Origin: Otis tarda
Taxonomy: Eukaryota > Chordata > Aves > Otidiformes > Otididae
Assembly: GCA_026413225.1 (NCBI GenBank)
Contig: CM048557.1
Coordinates: 65,028,987 to 65,092,986 of the forward strand
Reading direction: 5' to 3'
DNA: 64,000 bases
This document shows, one piece after another, positions 1-14,400 of this stretch. Below the pieces are notes generated by a model that was given only the letters and a program-made list of their open reading frames with translations, was not told the DNA's origin and ran no database searches. The position numbers and the translations under genes were made by a program. The number at the start of each line of letters is the position of its first letter. The stretch's first letter is position 1.

Positions 1-1297
1 GAATGCAGACGTGTTTCTGTCAGGCCCTGGAAGGAAGGCTATGTTACTGCCCATCTGTGTGGTCTCTTGGGCAGAGGAGCTGGATTTCCTGTGAAAATAC
101 CTTTTATGGTTCTGTCCAAAAGGTTTTTAAAAGAAAGGAAAACATGAGAGCATGCCGCGCCTTTTCAAATGCAATCCCAGTGATACAGAGCAAGGGACAC
201 TCGAGTGATAACATTTACAGCAAGCTGCATCGTCACTAAAAAAGTAATCCTAGCCTGGCTTTTCAGAGGGTCACATTTTCACAGCTTTTGGCTTGGCATT
301 GATTATGTTTTCTCCGGTGGGATTTTACACTTGTTGACATCCAACATGTGGCAGGTTCACTGCACAGGACAGAATTTAACAGGTGTTTCCTTATTCTGTC
401 AATAAACCCCTTTTTCAATCATGCAAATGACAGAGCGGCATCCCTGGGACTTCCCTCCCAAACCAGAGATCATGCTGGGTTTCCAGTTCTACATCTGGAA
501 AATAAGGAATATTTGGCTTCTGACATCCTAGGTGGGTTGTACTCCTCCAGAGCACCCCAGGTGGCAATACAGGTTTGCAAGAGCACCTCGAAAGAGCTGA
601 TACCCTGGAATACAGCTTGGATGTAAATCAGCTGGGTCCCACTGGCTGTATTTGATGTGGGCACCTGATTTACAGTAATTTAATTTGCAGGTTTTCTTAT
701 TCTTGAAGGTACTGTGTTTTCTAAACTGTAAGCCAGACCATGTCAACATAAGGAGAAGAGGAAGTTAAATACAGGAAAACAGTCAAAAATAAATAATCTT
801 CCCATTTATTTTCAATTTTCAAAGATACTTGTTCATAACCCGTACTTTCAAAATCAAAAATAACATACAGATGCTTGTATTGGGTATCAAAAGAGAAGAT
901 ACTGATACGAACTGAAAAACTGAGCTGCCTGTCGGGGTATACAGGCTGGGTAAAGCTCTGCCTGTCTTTCAGGTATGTGCCACTCAGGCACTAACTTCTC
1001 TTACAGGTTAGCCAAAATCTTTATATATTGGAGACAGCAAGATACGAGCCCAGCAAACCAACAGTAGAGTCCATCCATGACTCACATTTCTCATCCAAGA
1101 GCAATTTAGATGTAAAATATCTGTCCAGCCCTAGAACAAGGACCAGCCCATGGGACAACCCATTTCTGGGCAAATGTCTTTGGCTACAGTCATGCTGCTT
1201 CATGTTTCTGGCCTGATGATTCTTGGCTTTGCTGTTGTCCAGGTTCAACAGGAGAGATGTTCCCCTCCTGTCCTGCAATAAATCCATTATCCTCCAG
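1..1297. other. Non-coding flank, no gene recognised
   Basis: The open frames here are all short (the longest below 100 codons until they run into the CR1 copy at 1298), overlap on both strands and show no recognisable domain. No splice-bounded coding exon, RNA gene or complete repeat was recognised. By synteny this should be part of the SIX6-SIX1 interval. Confidence 0.6.
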
Positions 1298-1701
1298 CTG
1301 AGAGAGTTGGGGCTGTTCAGCCTGGAGAAGAGGAGACTTTGGAGAGACCTTATAGCGGCCTTCCAGTACCTAAAGGGGGCTACAGGAAAGACAGAAAGAA
1401 ACTCTTCAGTAGGGCCTGTTGTGATAGGACAAGGGGTAATGGTTTTTACATAGAGGGAGGTAGATTCAGACTGGACATAAGGAAAAAAAAATTTACACTG
1501 AGGGTGGTGAAACACTGGCAGCACAGGTTGCCCAGAGAGGTGGTGAATGCCCCATCCCTGGAAACATTCCAGGCCAGGTTGGATGGGGCTCTGAGCAACC
1601 TGATCTGGTTGGAGATGTCCCTGCTCCTTGCAGGGGAGTTGGACTGGATGGCCTTTAAAGGTCCCTTCCAACCCAAACCTTTCTGTGATTCTATGGTTCT
1701 A
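1298..1701 (+). mobile_element. CR1 LINE fragment, 3' end (copy 1)
   Basis: The stretch starts abruptly inside the C-terminal part of CR1 ORF2 ([14 protein letters not shown], then LDIRKK and FQARLDGALSNLI in shifted frames) and runs to the CR1 3' end, closing on ATTCTATG-type octamers near 1688-1701. It is about 0.4 kb of an element normally about 4.5 kb long, so it is strongly 5'-truncated, as is usual for CR1. Frameshifts break the coding sequence, so it is a dead, fairly old copy. It reads Trp (TGG) at about 1607 where the long copy at 46.4-48.3 kb has the ORF2 stop. It is the only copy here in plus orientation. Confidence 0.93.
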
Positions 1702-4700
1702 CAGCATTGGCACTGATGATGGCAGGAGAGCGAGGTTTCCACAAGGTGGCATCAAAAGACCTGGGCTTCCCCTCCCAGAGCTCAGATCCCTCAGGATTTA
1801 AGGCTTTCCTGGGACAGTTTCAGCATCAGCAGCAGCCAGAGACATCTCTGGGGAGGGGGAAGAGTAGAGCCTATGTGATGTGATTTTTGTCATGGACTTG
1901 GCCTAGAAGGGTCAGCCCTCAACCCTGCCACCCACCGCTGCCTTGCCGGGGGCTGCAGGGTTGTTTGACCACCAGATTTCATCAGGGAAGGGCAGCCATG
2001 GGCAGCAGACACTTGCAGAGCTCACTGGGGAAGGAAATGTGCTCCCCTCCCTGCCACCGACTGCAGCAAGGGGAACCAGGGCATATGCAGCTGGTGGGGC
2101 AGGTTGGCCTTTCACATGACAGCAAAACCAGAGAGAAATCGAAGGGAGTGGGAAATAATGAACACAACCTAGCTGACCCCAGAGCTCCTTCTTCTCACGA
2201 GCTCTAGCACTGCCTGATGGTTTTATTTGTCAGGCTGGGAGGTGAGGTTTGCCAGCCCATACCCCACAGACATCATTCCTGGGGTGTGCCCGGAGCGGGT
2301 CCCACCCCAGCAGGAGCAGTGGCCTCAAATGCTGCCCCACCGCAGCTGTCAGCGGGAGCGACACCCCGGCATCGCCCAGGCATGGCTACGCGTGCTCCGG
2401 CTGGGACGTTTGCTCTCCATCAGCGGCATTCGCCCAAGCTCCTGCTGAGCTTTATGGATGTGAAACTCGGTCCTACACCGCTCCGAGGGTGCCCTGGGTG
2501 AGCGCTGACCGGGCTGTGCTCAGCACCATGCTGAGGAGTCCGTCAAAAGGATGGGATCGGACACCGAATGTGCGTATTTGAGTAAGTACAAAGTATGGCT
2601 TTGTGGTTTGTTGTGCTCGGACCATTTTGGCAAGAGGCAGACTCCAGCGGGACTGTTGAATGATTGCAGCCCTTGGAGAAATTGCAAGCCAAACCCAAAA
2701 AATGACAGCTCTGTGACCTCGTCCTTTCGGAAGAAGTGGAAAAGGGCAATCAGTGAGAGTCTGTGTCCCTCGTCAAGCGTTTGAACATGGGGTAAAAGCA
2801 AATAACCAAGCCCACGCAGAATTACTGCAGGGTCTAGCAAGGTCCAATGCAGCTGGCTGTGATTCCGGCAATGTGAAGCATTGGGTTGTCCAGTCCTGCA
2901 ATGAGTGTGTCCTTTCTTGAGAATCAGACAAGAAGATGCTCTTTGAAACAGCGGTGTTTTCTTCTTCTGGTTTTTAATATATATGTATATTTTTTTAAAT
3001 TAAAAAAAAAATTAAATGGCAAATAAAGGCAGAAATGTGAGTGCTGGGAGGTGAAGCTGGAGGGCCGTGTGCTCCGGTCTTCGCACACGGTGGAGCTCTT
3101 GCTCCGTGCCAGGACCGGAGCCGCACAGGCAGGAGTTGAATTTTCCTTCGGAAAACTTGGATTTCGGCTGAGCGGCGGCTGGAGGGATCCCTACAGCTGT
3201 ACACAGGGCTTCTGCATAAAGCCCGGGTGCCCCTAAACCCCCACCCGAATTTAAGGGTTTTTTTTACTCCTGAGTGAGGCCAGGAGTCAGGGGCTGAGTC
3301 AAGGGGAGCAGCTTTAGTCAGGTAGAGGCAGGTTGAAGAGGGACCTGGAGCACAGATCCTTACCCGGAACTTCACTTCGGGTATATCTTTCTAGGAGAAA
3401 ATACAATTTAAAAAGCCCCAACAGCTCCAGCTCCTCCTGCACTCCCCTGTCTGTGTGCAGGGACCCACTGCTGCTGCTGTGTCCCTGCCCAAACCTCCTC
3501 TGGGCCAGCCCTGGCCCGGCTTGGGACAGGGACGGATTTGTGTGGCTGATCCACGTTGTCACCGCTGTGCCCTAAGAGATGATGCTTGGTGCCAGCCAGG
3601 TGAGCCCTGCCTCGACACTGAGACAGCTCCAGAGCGTGACGCTGAGCGTGGGGACAGCCAGACACAGCTCTGCTCGTCTGCCTCTCCTTCCTGTGGCCAG
3701 CACCACCACGTAGATGGTCCTCTCTCACACACCCGTGCTCTCCTAGAGTAGGGGTGGCCTGGACCCCGTTTCTCCCTGCCACCCTCAGCAGTTTTCCTTT
3801 GCAGCCGAGGAGACTCGCAGGCGCGGAGAGTAGGCTGGGGATCAACGGCGTCTTTAAATAGCCCGACCCAAAGCCTCTCTAAGCGGTTGGCTTTGTCGAG
3901 CAGCGATAAAACTGCCTGGCCGTAAGCTTTTCTATCCAAACCTTTAACAGTAACGTTACCAGATAAACTCTTCTCTTCCTTTCCAAGCAAAGGAGGAAGG
4001 CAATACCCATCCTGCGAGGAAGGCGTTGCTGCCGTCCACCTGCAGAGCAGCTCTGATGAGAAAGGGTCCTTGCAGCCCTGGCACCGCGGTCCCGGCTCCT
4101 GCGCACCCTGGGCCGGCGCTGAGCGCCGACACATGCCGAAGTCTCACGCACGCTGATGGAGAGGCTGCCCTGGGAAGGCAATGGGGCATAGGATTGTGCG
4201 TAAGTGCTTTCCTGGCTGGGGACTTGTAATTCTTAATAATCATAGTTAATCTCTGCCTCATACAAATCGTGCTGTACACCACATCTTGTTTAAGCTATGT
4301 AAGATACGCTTCTGTTTATTGTAACCATCTCTGGGCCATCATTCCATCCCAAATGGCCTGTGAATTATCAGTTACAAGTTATTGATGTTGTATGGCAATG
4401 TGCAGTGATAAAGAAGCAAGAGAAATCTACTGGTCTTCAGAGGAAAACCTCAAATAACCCCATGCCAAATTTTTCGGCCTGCCACCCAGGCTATGAATAT
4501 TGCAGATATTACATATCTTTGTATGGTTATTTGTTAAATATTTAAGATCAGAGAAGATACTTTAGCCTAGATGGCTGCTTCAAGTTACAGCGTTAGACTT
4601 GCAAAATTATTGCTGGAACCCACAGACAAACATAGGTTTGCTTTTGGATTCGGGCTCCTAAAGTTTTGTATCAGATTAGGCAACTGTTTCCCTAAGATCA

Positions 4701-5114
4701 AAGACAGGTTAAAGCTCATCCTACCTTGAGCTGTAAAGATGCGGAGGAAGGAAGAACTGGTGAGACAATAGCAAGGAGTCCTGTTGTGCCAACAAAACCC
4801 AAGGACTTCACCAAGTATTCTTGCGCATCATCTTAAATTAATTTTTAAATTGTGCAGAAGGTGGTTACAGGCTGGGCTTTTTGAGATGTCCTCAGAATTC
4901 CCTGAGCTGGCATAAAGGAAACTTCATTTTCACTTATCTCATAGACCAAAGTCATTGCCCTCCTTTCCCATGCCTCTTGCTGTCCCTCTGGCCCATGCAG
5001 TCCCTTGGTCTTTCCTGTGAAAGCTGGGCAGGACCTGCCCAACTCCAGCAGTGCCCTGGAGAAAAGCTGCAGGATAGTGCTAAGCCAAGATTGAGCCCAT
5101 GTATAACAGGTTAG
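1702..5114. other. Non-coding flank, no gene recognised
   Basis: Moderately GC-rich sequence with many overlapping open frames under 200 codons on both strands. None shows a known domain or a credible exon structure. It includes an A/T-rich patch near 2975-3015. I see no RNA gene and no complete transposable element. Confidence 0.55.
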
Positions 5115-5415
5115 CATAGAATCACAGAATGGTTTGGGTTGGAAGGGACCTTTAAAGGCCATCCAGTCCAACCCCCCTGCAAGGAGCAGGGACATCTCCA
5201 ACCAGATCAGGTTGCTCAGAGCCCCGTCCAGCCTGGCCTTGAATGTTTCCAGGGATGGGGCATCCATCCTCTCTGGGCAACCTGGGCTGGTGTTCCACCA
5301 CCTTCGGTGTAAAAAACTTTTCCTTATGTCCAGTCTGAACCTACCTCCCTCTATTTAAAAACCATTACCCCTTGTCCTATTACTATAGGCCCTGCTAAAA
5401 AGTCTGGCCCCGTCA
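5115..5415 (-). mobile_element. CR1 LINE fragment, 3' end (copy 2)
   Basis: Read on the minus strand, this is the last roughly 300 bases of a CR1 element. It contains ORF2 tail residues (LETFKARLDGALSNLI) followed by the 3' UTR (LAGGLDWMAFKGPFQPKPF in frame) and ends on the octamer TGATTCTATG at 5115-5124. It is 5'-truncated. Like copies 1 and 4 it has TGG where the long copy stops ORF2. Several small changes separate it from the other copies, so it is an old, inactive insertion. Confidence 0.92.
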
Positions 5416-8400
5416 ATATCCGATGTGTTATATTTGGCAGTGGTTGAAGCCTCATCCTTCAATGGGTTGTACAGAGAGATCTCGCCCGTAGGACCTGTTG
5501 AGGCCGCGGCTGGCCGGTGGGACGTGTTCGCAGCCTGGCATTGGGGTTTCAGGTGCGAGGGCTTCTGCCAACACCCAGGGGATTTTCACAGGCACTCAGG
5601 AGCAGGCAGGAAAAATAAATTCTCTCTGGCAACTCCGTATGGTTTTGTCTTTCCCATCAGCCACCTTCGGGGGAATGGGCTCCATCCCCCCATGCCTGTG
5701 GGCTGCTGGGAGGGCAAAGGCATTTTGAGCCCCCCCAAATCCTGGTGCAGGGGCAAAACCCAGATCAGACCAATCCTCGCTGGTGCTGCAGCCCCTCTGA
5801 GCAGCAAGATGGGGAGAAACCCCTGGGCACAGCGGCAGCCCCAGCCACCACGCTGCTGCGTGCCAGGCACGGGCTGTTTTCTTCCTGCAGTCACCTTTGG
5901 GCCCTGGCAGTAATCTTGAAGCATCTGCTCCAAATCATCCAGGATTACAGGAATTAAAAAAAAAAAAACCCAATTAGAGGCCCAGGGTCCTGCAAGCACA
6001 AATCCGTTTAACCCTAATCCAGGCTGCTGCCCCTTCCCAAAAGGCAAAGGGACCGTCCCCACCGGCTGGTTTTTGTGTGCTCCAGCACCATCTCCTCTCC
6101 TCAGGCTGAATTTATCCGTTTTTTTCCCCAGAGGTAATGCCAGGGGACCTGCTCATGCTACTGGAGAAAGAGCACACTTGGCCTTGGGGTCTGAAATCAG
6201 CTGCACGGGCACGGGGGTCGGTGCCAACCTCTGCCCCCACATACACTCACTGGGGCTCCCAGAGGATTGTGGATGAAAACAGGAGTGCAAATAAATCTGG
6301 GTGTGATATAGCGCCCATCAGGGTCTGTACACCAGGCGCTGGCTCCTCTTCTTGCTCACCATCATGTCTAGATGTCCCACCAAGAGCACCTTCAGGGCTT
6401 CGAGTAAACCCGATGTGGACAGGGTCATCTGCAGTCCCACACTCGCTTGCCCATCACTTTGCTGGCAATTCAACGTGGAAACACTCTTCAGATAGAGCAC
6501 AGAAGTTACAGCATTTCTGTAGAGTGAGGGTAGAGACAGAAAATCCATTAGGAGAATCTCTCCTTTCCCTTGAAATCACCCCTGCTTCTCTCAGTGCTGC
6601 ACCCCCATTTCTGTCAGTGCCATTAGGCTCTTCCCCAGCTACCTAAATGTTTCACCTGCAGTCCCCGTAAAAAGTAAAATGCGTTACCCGTGGAGTGTGG
6701 CCAGTGTGAGTTACAAACTCTGCGGATAATGTATTTTAATCAACACTGGATCCCTCCCATCCCTCCCAGCCTTTGGATTTGCTGGTATATTTTGCATCAA
6801 GGAGACATCCATATGGAAAATAATCAGTGCTTTAACATCCATGTTGGAAATAATGAGTGCTTTAATTGTTAATACTTGAGGCGGGAAAATCTTGAATTGA
6901 CATTCAAGCATCCATGGGTTTATACGATTCTAAGAGATGGATGATTGTTACAGCAGGAGATAAACAACGCTTTATTTGTTTGGTTTTTTTTTATATACAT
7001 GGTACAAAGAAGGGCAATCACAGCAGAGCTTCCAGACAGGTGATGCTGTGACAATTAATGCAGCTCAGCTCATTAGGATATAATCATTTGTGTGACTGCA
7101 GTGTCTATGAGCTAGACAAGAACTCATTGTGCTGAACATGAGCACCACGTTCGGGTATGCTGAGACACAAGATGCTGTGGTTGGTGAAGTTTCCACTGTT
7201 CAAAGGGAGGTTGGTGGAAGAGAAATCCTCTTCTGGCTCAGAAAGTCCCCAGCTGAGGGGGAAGCTCACAGGGCCACGATGTTGTTCTGCTCCTTCCTGG
7301 CATCTCTTGCTGCTGCTGTCAGGTCATGCTGACCTCCGGGCTCAGTACGGGAGGGCAGGCAGGGGGTGTGAAGAAGGTGTGTAGCATTAACAGAGGGGGC
7401 TGTGTGGCAACAGCATGTCGGTGACAGGTCTTTTTCGTGAGCCTGGGTGGGGATTAGATAAGCTCCAGGGAGATACAGGGAGAGGGGCTCTCCGTGGGTG
7501 ATGGCAGAGGGCTGGAGAAGAGGAAGAGCAGAAAGGAGGGGACCGTGGGGGCTGAAACAATGCTAAAGCAAAGGGCACATGGACAAGGGAGGGTTTTTCA
7601 TGAGCAAATGGACAGAGAATCCACTGTGAAAACACCCAACCACTTCCCTCAAGTGCCTCGCATTTGCCCCAATTCCTGTCGGCTTTGGGGTCTCGGCTTT
7701 GGACACCTCTAATGCCTCAGTTGTAGTGGTCCCAGCGCCCTGGGGTGGGGGGCAGAGGCCACTGGGACACAGTTTGAGCTGGGGCTCTGGCAGGGACACA
7801 GCCGTTCTGTGAGTGTGTGCAATGTTAGGTCGTCTGTGTGCTCCATCCTTGGTGGACGTAGAAGCCATGTTTAGCCCATCATGTCAATATAGCCCCTAGT
7901 CTACAGACTTCTGCACTTGCTGACTTTTACTAAGAGTAAAATTAATCTTATTAATCTGGTGTATCCCTGACTTAAAGGTCCATCAACTTCATTGAAACCT
8001 GGAGGTTCCATTCCAGGGCATTAGGAGATCTCAGCTGGATATGATCAGTCTTGACTTGTGTGAACAGCACCCACTGAAGGACCTTCCAACCCCCCAAGAA
8101 ATGTTGGCAGGATCAAAAATTCAGGTATCTTGTTTTCTAAGACCAGTTCCTGAAACTTCTCTGAGGTAGAAATGAGAGACAGGAATATGACCACACAACA
8201 CCCTCAGGTGTGTACTTCTTCCATCACTCAAGAAGATGTTGGCAGTTGAAAATGTTCCCAGACTTCTGCTTGATGGCTAACTTTCATTTTGCCTCTATTC
8301 CACTTGGACTGAGAAATCTGGATCAACAATTTTTCTTTTTGATATGACTAAAGTCCTGTCCACTTCAACACCCACCATGACACAGTTTTCTTCCACGTCC

Positions 8401-11400
8401 AGCAGGAAAGCTGTAGCCCATCTCACCAAGCCCCAGGACAGTGAGGTACAGGGAGGTACCCTCTGGATTTTCCTCATGCCTGACAGCACAGCTTCTTTTG
8501 GAGTTACAATGAAGAATTGCAAGGGTGGAAAGAAGTTCTTCTTAGGCTCTGTTGTGCATTTTGTTACAAAGTTTTTAATGCCCAGTTAATTAAACTCCTG
8601 AAAATTGCAATTTCATGTTGTTTCGGGACCTGATCTAACAGCTGCAGGAAGCTTTCTGCTAAACTTAACAGTGTTTGGATCTGGCATGAACTGACAGTGA
8701 GATGCAACGTAGAGCTCAAGCAGCTAATGCTGAAGGAAAGAGTGTTTATTTACGCAACAAATAATTAATACCATTCTATTAAAGAAATGAATGAAACATT
8801 TCATTAATTACACCTACTTTGCAATGTAACCGAGGAGTCGGTCTGCTCCGCTGCTCTTTGTGTCTTCTGATACTTTGCTGATGCTCCCAGGCATTTCGTG
8901 TCTTCTCTGAGCCTTGTCCCTGTTGCTTAAATGAACACGTGGAATAACTGCGAACGGGGTCAGCGATGCCAGTGCCTGCGGCCGGGCCAAGGCACTGGGC
9001 CAAAGCACTGTGCTCTCAGGTGGAAGGTGACACTCAGGAACCTTGTAATGGCTGAGTCAGTCTAGTAACGCAAACGCAACTGAACAGCCACAACGCGTAC
9101 CCACATCCACAGGTATGTACGGTGACATACAGAGGTGACATGTGAACAGCAAGTTCTGCTGCCTGGGAGGCCAGGAGAGCCTCGGCAAGGTGAATTATTC
9201 CTAACAAAGCACAGGAAATTGTTAAAAGTAATAAAGATAACAAATGAAAATCCTGCTGCGCCACCGTTAAGGACAGCCTTTCTTCTGTCACCCTGTCTCG
9301 CACAATGTGGATGTGACCCCGCAGCCCCTCGACGCTTCGTGGCACAAACAGCCCCATTGACTTCAGCGGGATCGGGGGGGGAGGCTGAGGGCTGCCACTC
9401 GTGAAGGGAAGGGTTTGTAGGATCAGGGTAGCACACGGCGACAGCTCAGTCCTGCTCCCGCAGAGTGGGAAAGCAGGGGAAAAAAAAAAAAAAGCATTTT
9501 TTAAATTAAATAGCTGGAGCAGTGGGGATTTACTGAACCAGTGTTACACTGTCCATGCAGCTTGCTCAGCTTGCTGCTGCTAGCAGTTCAGATATTGTCC
9601 AAGCTGTCCTGCTCATCAGTGCATGAACTCTGAAAACACTTAGCCGCTACCAGCTCTGTGCATTACTTCAGCTGGAAGAACCATGGTAGGTAAAGTAACG
9701 ATGATGGACCTAAACGATAATAAAGTCTCCCTGTTGAAAATGTAAAGTGCTGTACAACTATTTTTAGTGACCTCTCCAGCTGAGATAATGCAGAAAGCTA
9801 ACTAGATGTGAACATCCATCTTAGGTGAATTGATTCTTACCGTTTGCAAAGCAAGGTGAATTGTAGGAGGTTAATGTTCATGCTCCAATACAAGAGATAT
9901 CAACTATATAAAAAGATGTATACTGTACAGATAAAGAAATAACCTATTAAATGTCTAATGTGGATGCAATGTTTTGGGGGTTTTTTTTGTTTGGTTTTTT
10001 CTTTTTCTCTGAGCACGTTTATTTCCGTAGTTTAGAGAGAACACTAAGAGCTCCCTCCCTCCTTTCCTCCTCCCTGTGTGTACGTGTGTGTGATGTGTGT
10101 CGGCATGAGGGAGGGAGAGGACTTTTGTCTTTGATTCAGGAAAGCAAAGGTGTCCTGGCTAGGGTATTCTGAGACAAAGTATTTAAATTAGATTTTCCGA
10201 AATCAAAGACATTAAAAAAGGTTCTAAAATGCATTTTTTTCTCCCTTCAAGCATGCCCCAAACCTGAGTTCTTGGGTCGGCATTTTCAAATTCAAGACCT
10301 TAAAATGAAGCAACTGTTTTTTGTGGCTTCCTAAATAAAAGCTCTGAGCACTGGCAGCTCTCTCTCTGCAAGGAGATGCAGAGGACTGGATGCCTTCACA
10401 AAATGCGGCACGTATTCCAGGATTGCTGCAGCGAATTCTTTAATTCTCAGAGCTCATTTATCTCAGAAGCTCTCCACGTCCAGCAACTCAGCCTGCACCT
10501 CCTCCCATCCAAACCCTCAGATGGCAATTAGCAACATCAATAAGTAATAGAACAAACACTTGTCTCTAAAAAAACAAGCCATGGACCAAGCAGCTCATTC
10601 ACTTTACTCTCAGGCTGCATTGCAAACCTTAATTTTTCATATTTCATCTGTTTAAAGCCCCAGTCCTATAAACACTTAGTTTTGAGATGACATACTTGAA
10701 AGTCAACAGGGGATGAAGGATGGGTGAAAGGCAAGACTTAACACTGCGGGGGCCGAGGGCAAAGAACCATATCCATCAAGTCCTGTGCGCACCAAGGATG
10801 CGACCGTATAGAAAATTTTTATCTGCGTTGCTGCAGGTCAGCTCTTTAGCAGAGAGCTTCTGGAACAGAGAAATGAGTGTTGACCTCTCAGCTCCTGGAG
10901 ACAGTGAGTTTCCAGCAGAAGCACAGACAAAAGAAAATGGCAGAGACCAGCTAAAATACTGCAATAGGAATGCTTATTAGCATTGTATAGTAATAAAATT
11001 AATTATTACCAGGAAAAATAGTTTTTAAAAGTTGGAAATGGGTGAGCAGGCCCGCCAAGGGGCCATGAACTATGTGCTCGCTAGCACCAATGTGACTCTA
11101 GGGTTGCTTCAAGAGCCATTCCTTACAGAAGACACCCCACTGCTGAAGCCCTGAAGTACTTCTGACCCACGAGTGACCGGTCAAACAAGTCTGCTGGGAA
11201 ATACTCCAGCAGTTTAAGCTTAACGACCAAATTGGTTAACATTGGTCCTTCAGGCTTGGGGCTGTCAAGGGATAAAAAGGATCAGAGACTGAGTGGGAAC
11301 AATACTCACAGAAACTCAACTTTGGCCTCGGGGAGTCTCATCTACCTCTGCAGTCAATAGCCAGAGACAAGCTTTCGCAGACGGTGAACTTGATTACAGA

Positions 11401-14400
11401 GCTGATCTTGGTTAAAACTGCCTAGATCTTCTTGCTGCTAAGGATGGAGGGGGAGGAGGGCGGTACCATCTCTCTGGGCAACAGAGCCAGATTGACCGTG
11501 CTGGATTACTTTGTGAGTTTAACTAGAGCAGGATTAGATGCTCTGCGTCACCTATCTGAGAACTTCTCTCTTCTACTGACTGTGCTGGCAACCTACGGAG
11601 ATCAACTGCCTCCATGTCAGCTTTGCAGACGCCCGCCCCCACGGCAGCTCCAGGGACCAGCTGCCGGCCAGCACGGGAGCAGGTACATGAGAAAGCGATT
11701 GTAAGCCAAGGTAATTTTGAAGAACAACATGCAAAGCCTTCAAATTGACTTAAGAAACCACCTGGCCAGGAGAGCAGTTTCCAGTAGAAGTGTCCTGACA
11801 GCGATGTTTACGAGAAGGCTTTTTTTTTCCAGCTTGTAGACACTGCAATTTCCTCACTGAAGAGTGGCTGCATGTCCTTGGGTTTCTTTGAAGTGCCTGA
11901 AAAACACTGGACTTGTGTCTCCCTGTGTGTGGCCGGCTTCACTGTACGTTTAATGGAGAATTATCCTACAATACAGCGTTACAGAAGAAGAGCTGTCATT
12001 CTGTCCACAGCTACCTTGGCATTACAACTATGTGGTCTGGAAAAAAAATCCGGAAAAAGTCTTGTCCTGCTCTCCTGTTGTAGAGCTCTCCATTGAAATC
12101 AATGGGTCTTGAAAAAGAGAAGGTGGCGCTAGAATAAAACTCCCCGCTTGTCCTAGCGAAGCCCCAAATAGTGTGTCATTGCGGGTTACTATGGAATTAT
12201 TGAATCAAGGCTGAGAGGCTTGTTCTGCTGATCAATATCCATGTGTGCGGATGCGGATGCAGATCTCCACAGCGGCTGCGTATCTCCTGGAGGCCCCCCT
12301 CCAAAACCTGTGTTCTGCTTGTGTGGAGTTTTCTAAGGGATTGAACTTCTGAGACCAGTGCAAATAAGGAGTGGGTGCTCAGGATGAATGGATGCTCCCA
12401 TTCTGCCTCTGATATTAGATTATGATAATCTCTCTTTTCACATCTTTGCTTTATATCAGACCTCTAACGAATGACAACAAGAAAAAAAAGTATCAGGAGG
12501 AACAGCTTTAAATGGAAATAAAGAGATGTGTCTAAATCCTTTAGGCTGTTTGGGATGTCTCAAGTGATTTAGTCTGGCTGTATCTGTACATTAAAACTTA
12601 CGAGGGCACTGAGGTTCACCACTTATCCAATTAAAACGTTAGAAGAGTCCCTGGCATGGGATTGCCTCTGACCGGGCCGAGCTGTCCTACACGGTCCCTA
12701 GGGAACAGATCAATAGCTAGTGCGGGCTGCCGAGCCTTCCCCATCAGCAGTACGGACACAGCCTCAATGTTTGGAGGGTAAGAGAGCTGAAAAGCACGGA
12801 GCAGGGCTCCCCACCTGGGCAGCAGCGCCAGGACATGTCATTTAGTAGTGCAGGCATGGCAAAGTGGCTGCCTGGCCGTGACAGGTCTCTACTGTGACAA
12901 TAAAGAGCTAAAACCTGCCAGATGTTTTCCAGGCAGGTGACTTTGCTGGGTTGAAGGCACATTTGGGGAGAGACCACCCCATGAGCCCTGTCTCCCTGCG
13001 GACACCCTCCTGACAAGGCCATTCCAGTTGTCCTAGGGTAAACTGGAGGCAGGGTCCCTGTAAATCCAGATTTTGGGGAGAGCAAGCTCCCGGTCTTGTC
13101 CGACACCATCTCCATCTTTATTCAGCTTGGGATAGGCATGGTGGGGAGGGAGTCCTGGAGGTCTCCTCCTCGGACATCGCTGGAGAAGAGATGCTTTTCA
13201 CCCAGCAAGCAGTGGGGAGGGCGCAGATGCCATCCAGCCCCTGCCATGCGCAGGGGTGGTGGTGGGGAAGGCCACAGAGGTGGGTTTATCTCAGCGCTGT
13301 GCAGCAAACCCAAGACGCAAGAAAAACCCCTTGGATTTTACTTGACAGCAAGGAGGGGCTGCGAGGGGAGAGCACCGGGCCATTGGCACAGGTTTTTAGC
13401 CTTTCTGGGACAGGAGCAGTGGAAGCGGCGGTGGGGGCTGATGCCCTGCGGGCTGACTCCAGTGGGATGGAGTGGCATGAGGTTCGGCTCTGCTAAGTGT
13501 AAGGGGACAGCTAACGGAGTCTGTAGGGTTGTGGGGGCCACCGTGCCTCTCCCCCACCTCCGGGAAAAGCCAGAGGGGACAAATATGTGAACTTGCTTTG
13601 CTTCTATAAGGTTTGAAGTTGGAAACTTTACTCCAAATGGTATTTCTTGCAGGGGAAGGGTATGCCAGAGGGGTCCATGAAGGTTACAGGGTTAAAATGG
13701 GCTCTCTAGGGAACTTCTGCAGTTTTGGGGGGCTTAGAGTGAGTGTAGCAAGTGATGAAGGAAGGCGAGCCATCTCCTGGCTTTTTGCTGGGGGTCTTGC
13801 AGCCTCTCCTGAAACAGAAGGGAACAGAAATCCCAGGGCTTTATCTGTCACCCCTGTGCTGAGAAGAAATACCGATAGAGTGCAAAGTGCTGTATCCCTT
13901 GGGAGATCCAAGATGACACCTTCCTTCCCTTGATTCCCAGCTGGATCTCGCCCTCTGGGCCCCCTCGGGGGGAGGCACGCCAAGGTCAGCCCAGGATTCA
14001 GGCTCCATTGTGGGTGCTGGGGAGCATTATGCTCTCTCCCCCCGCGTTACCCCTGCATCGGCCAGGGGTAACTGGATCTGCGATGGATTCTGATCCTCCC
14101 AAGCCTTTAATTGGGTGCATGAAAGGTCCGAAATGCAGCTCGTGCTTCCCCCTGCCACCAGATGCACCAGCTTCTTGTCACACAAAGGTGCTTCCCAATG
14201 AACCCAGTCTCCTTTCTAACCTCTACTGTCAGCCGGCTCCCAGACCAGCAAGCCAGAGCAGACCCTTGGTAAGGGAGCCCTCCCAGCCAAGCGGGGTGCC
14301 GGTGAAATATTCAATAGCTTTCCAGGCACCCACCCTTTTTTTTGTTGTTGTTGTTCCACAAAGAAAATGCCGTAGTTAGGGGAGGGGCAAAAGGCAGAGG

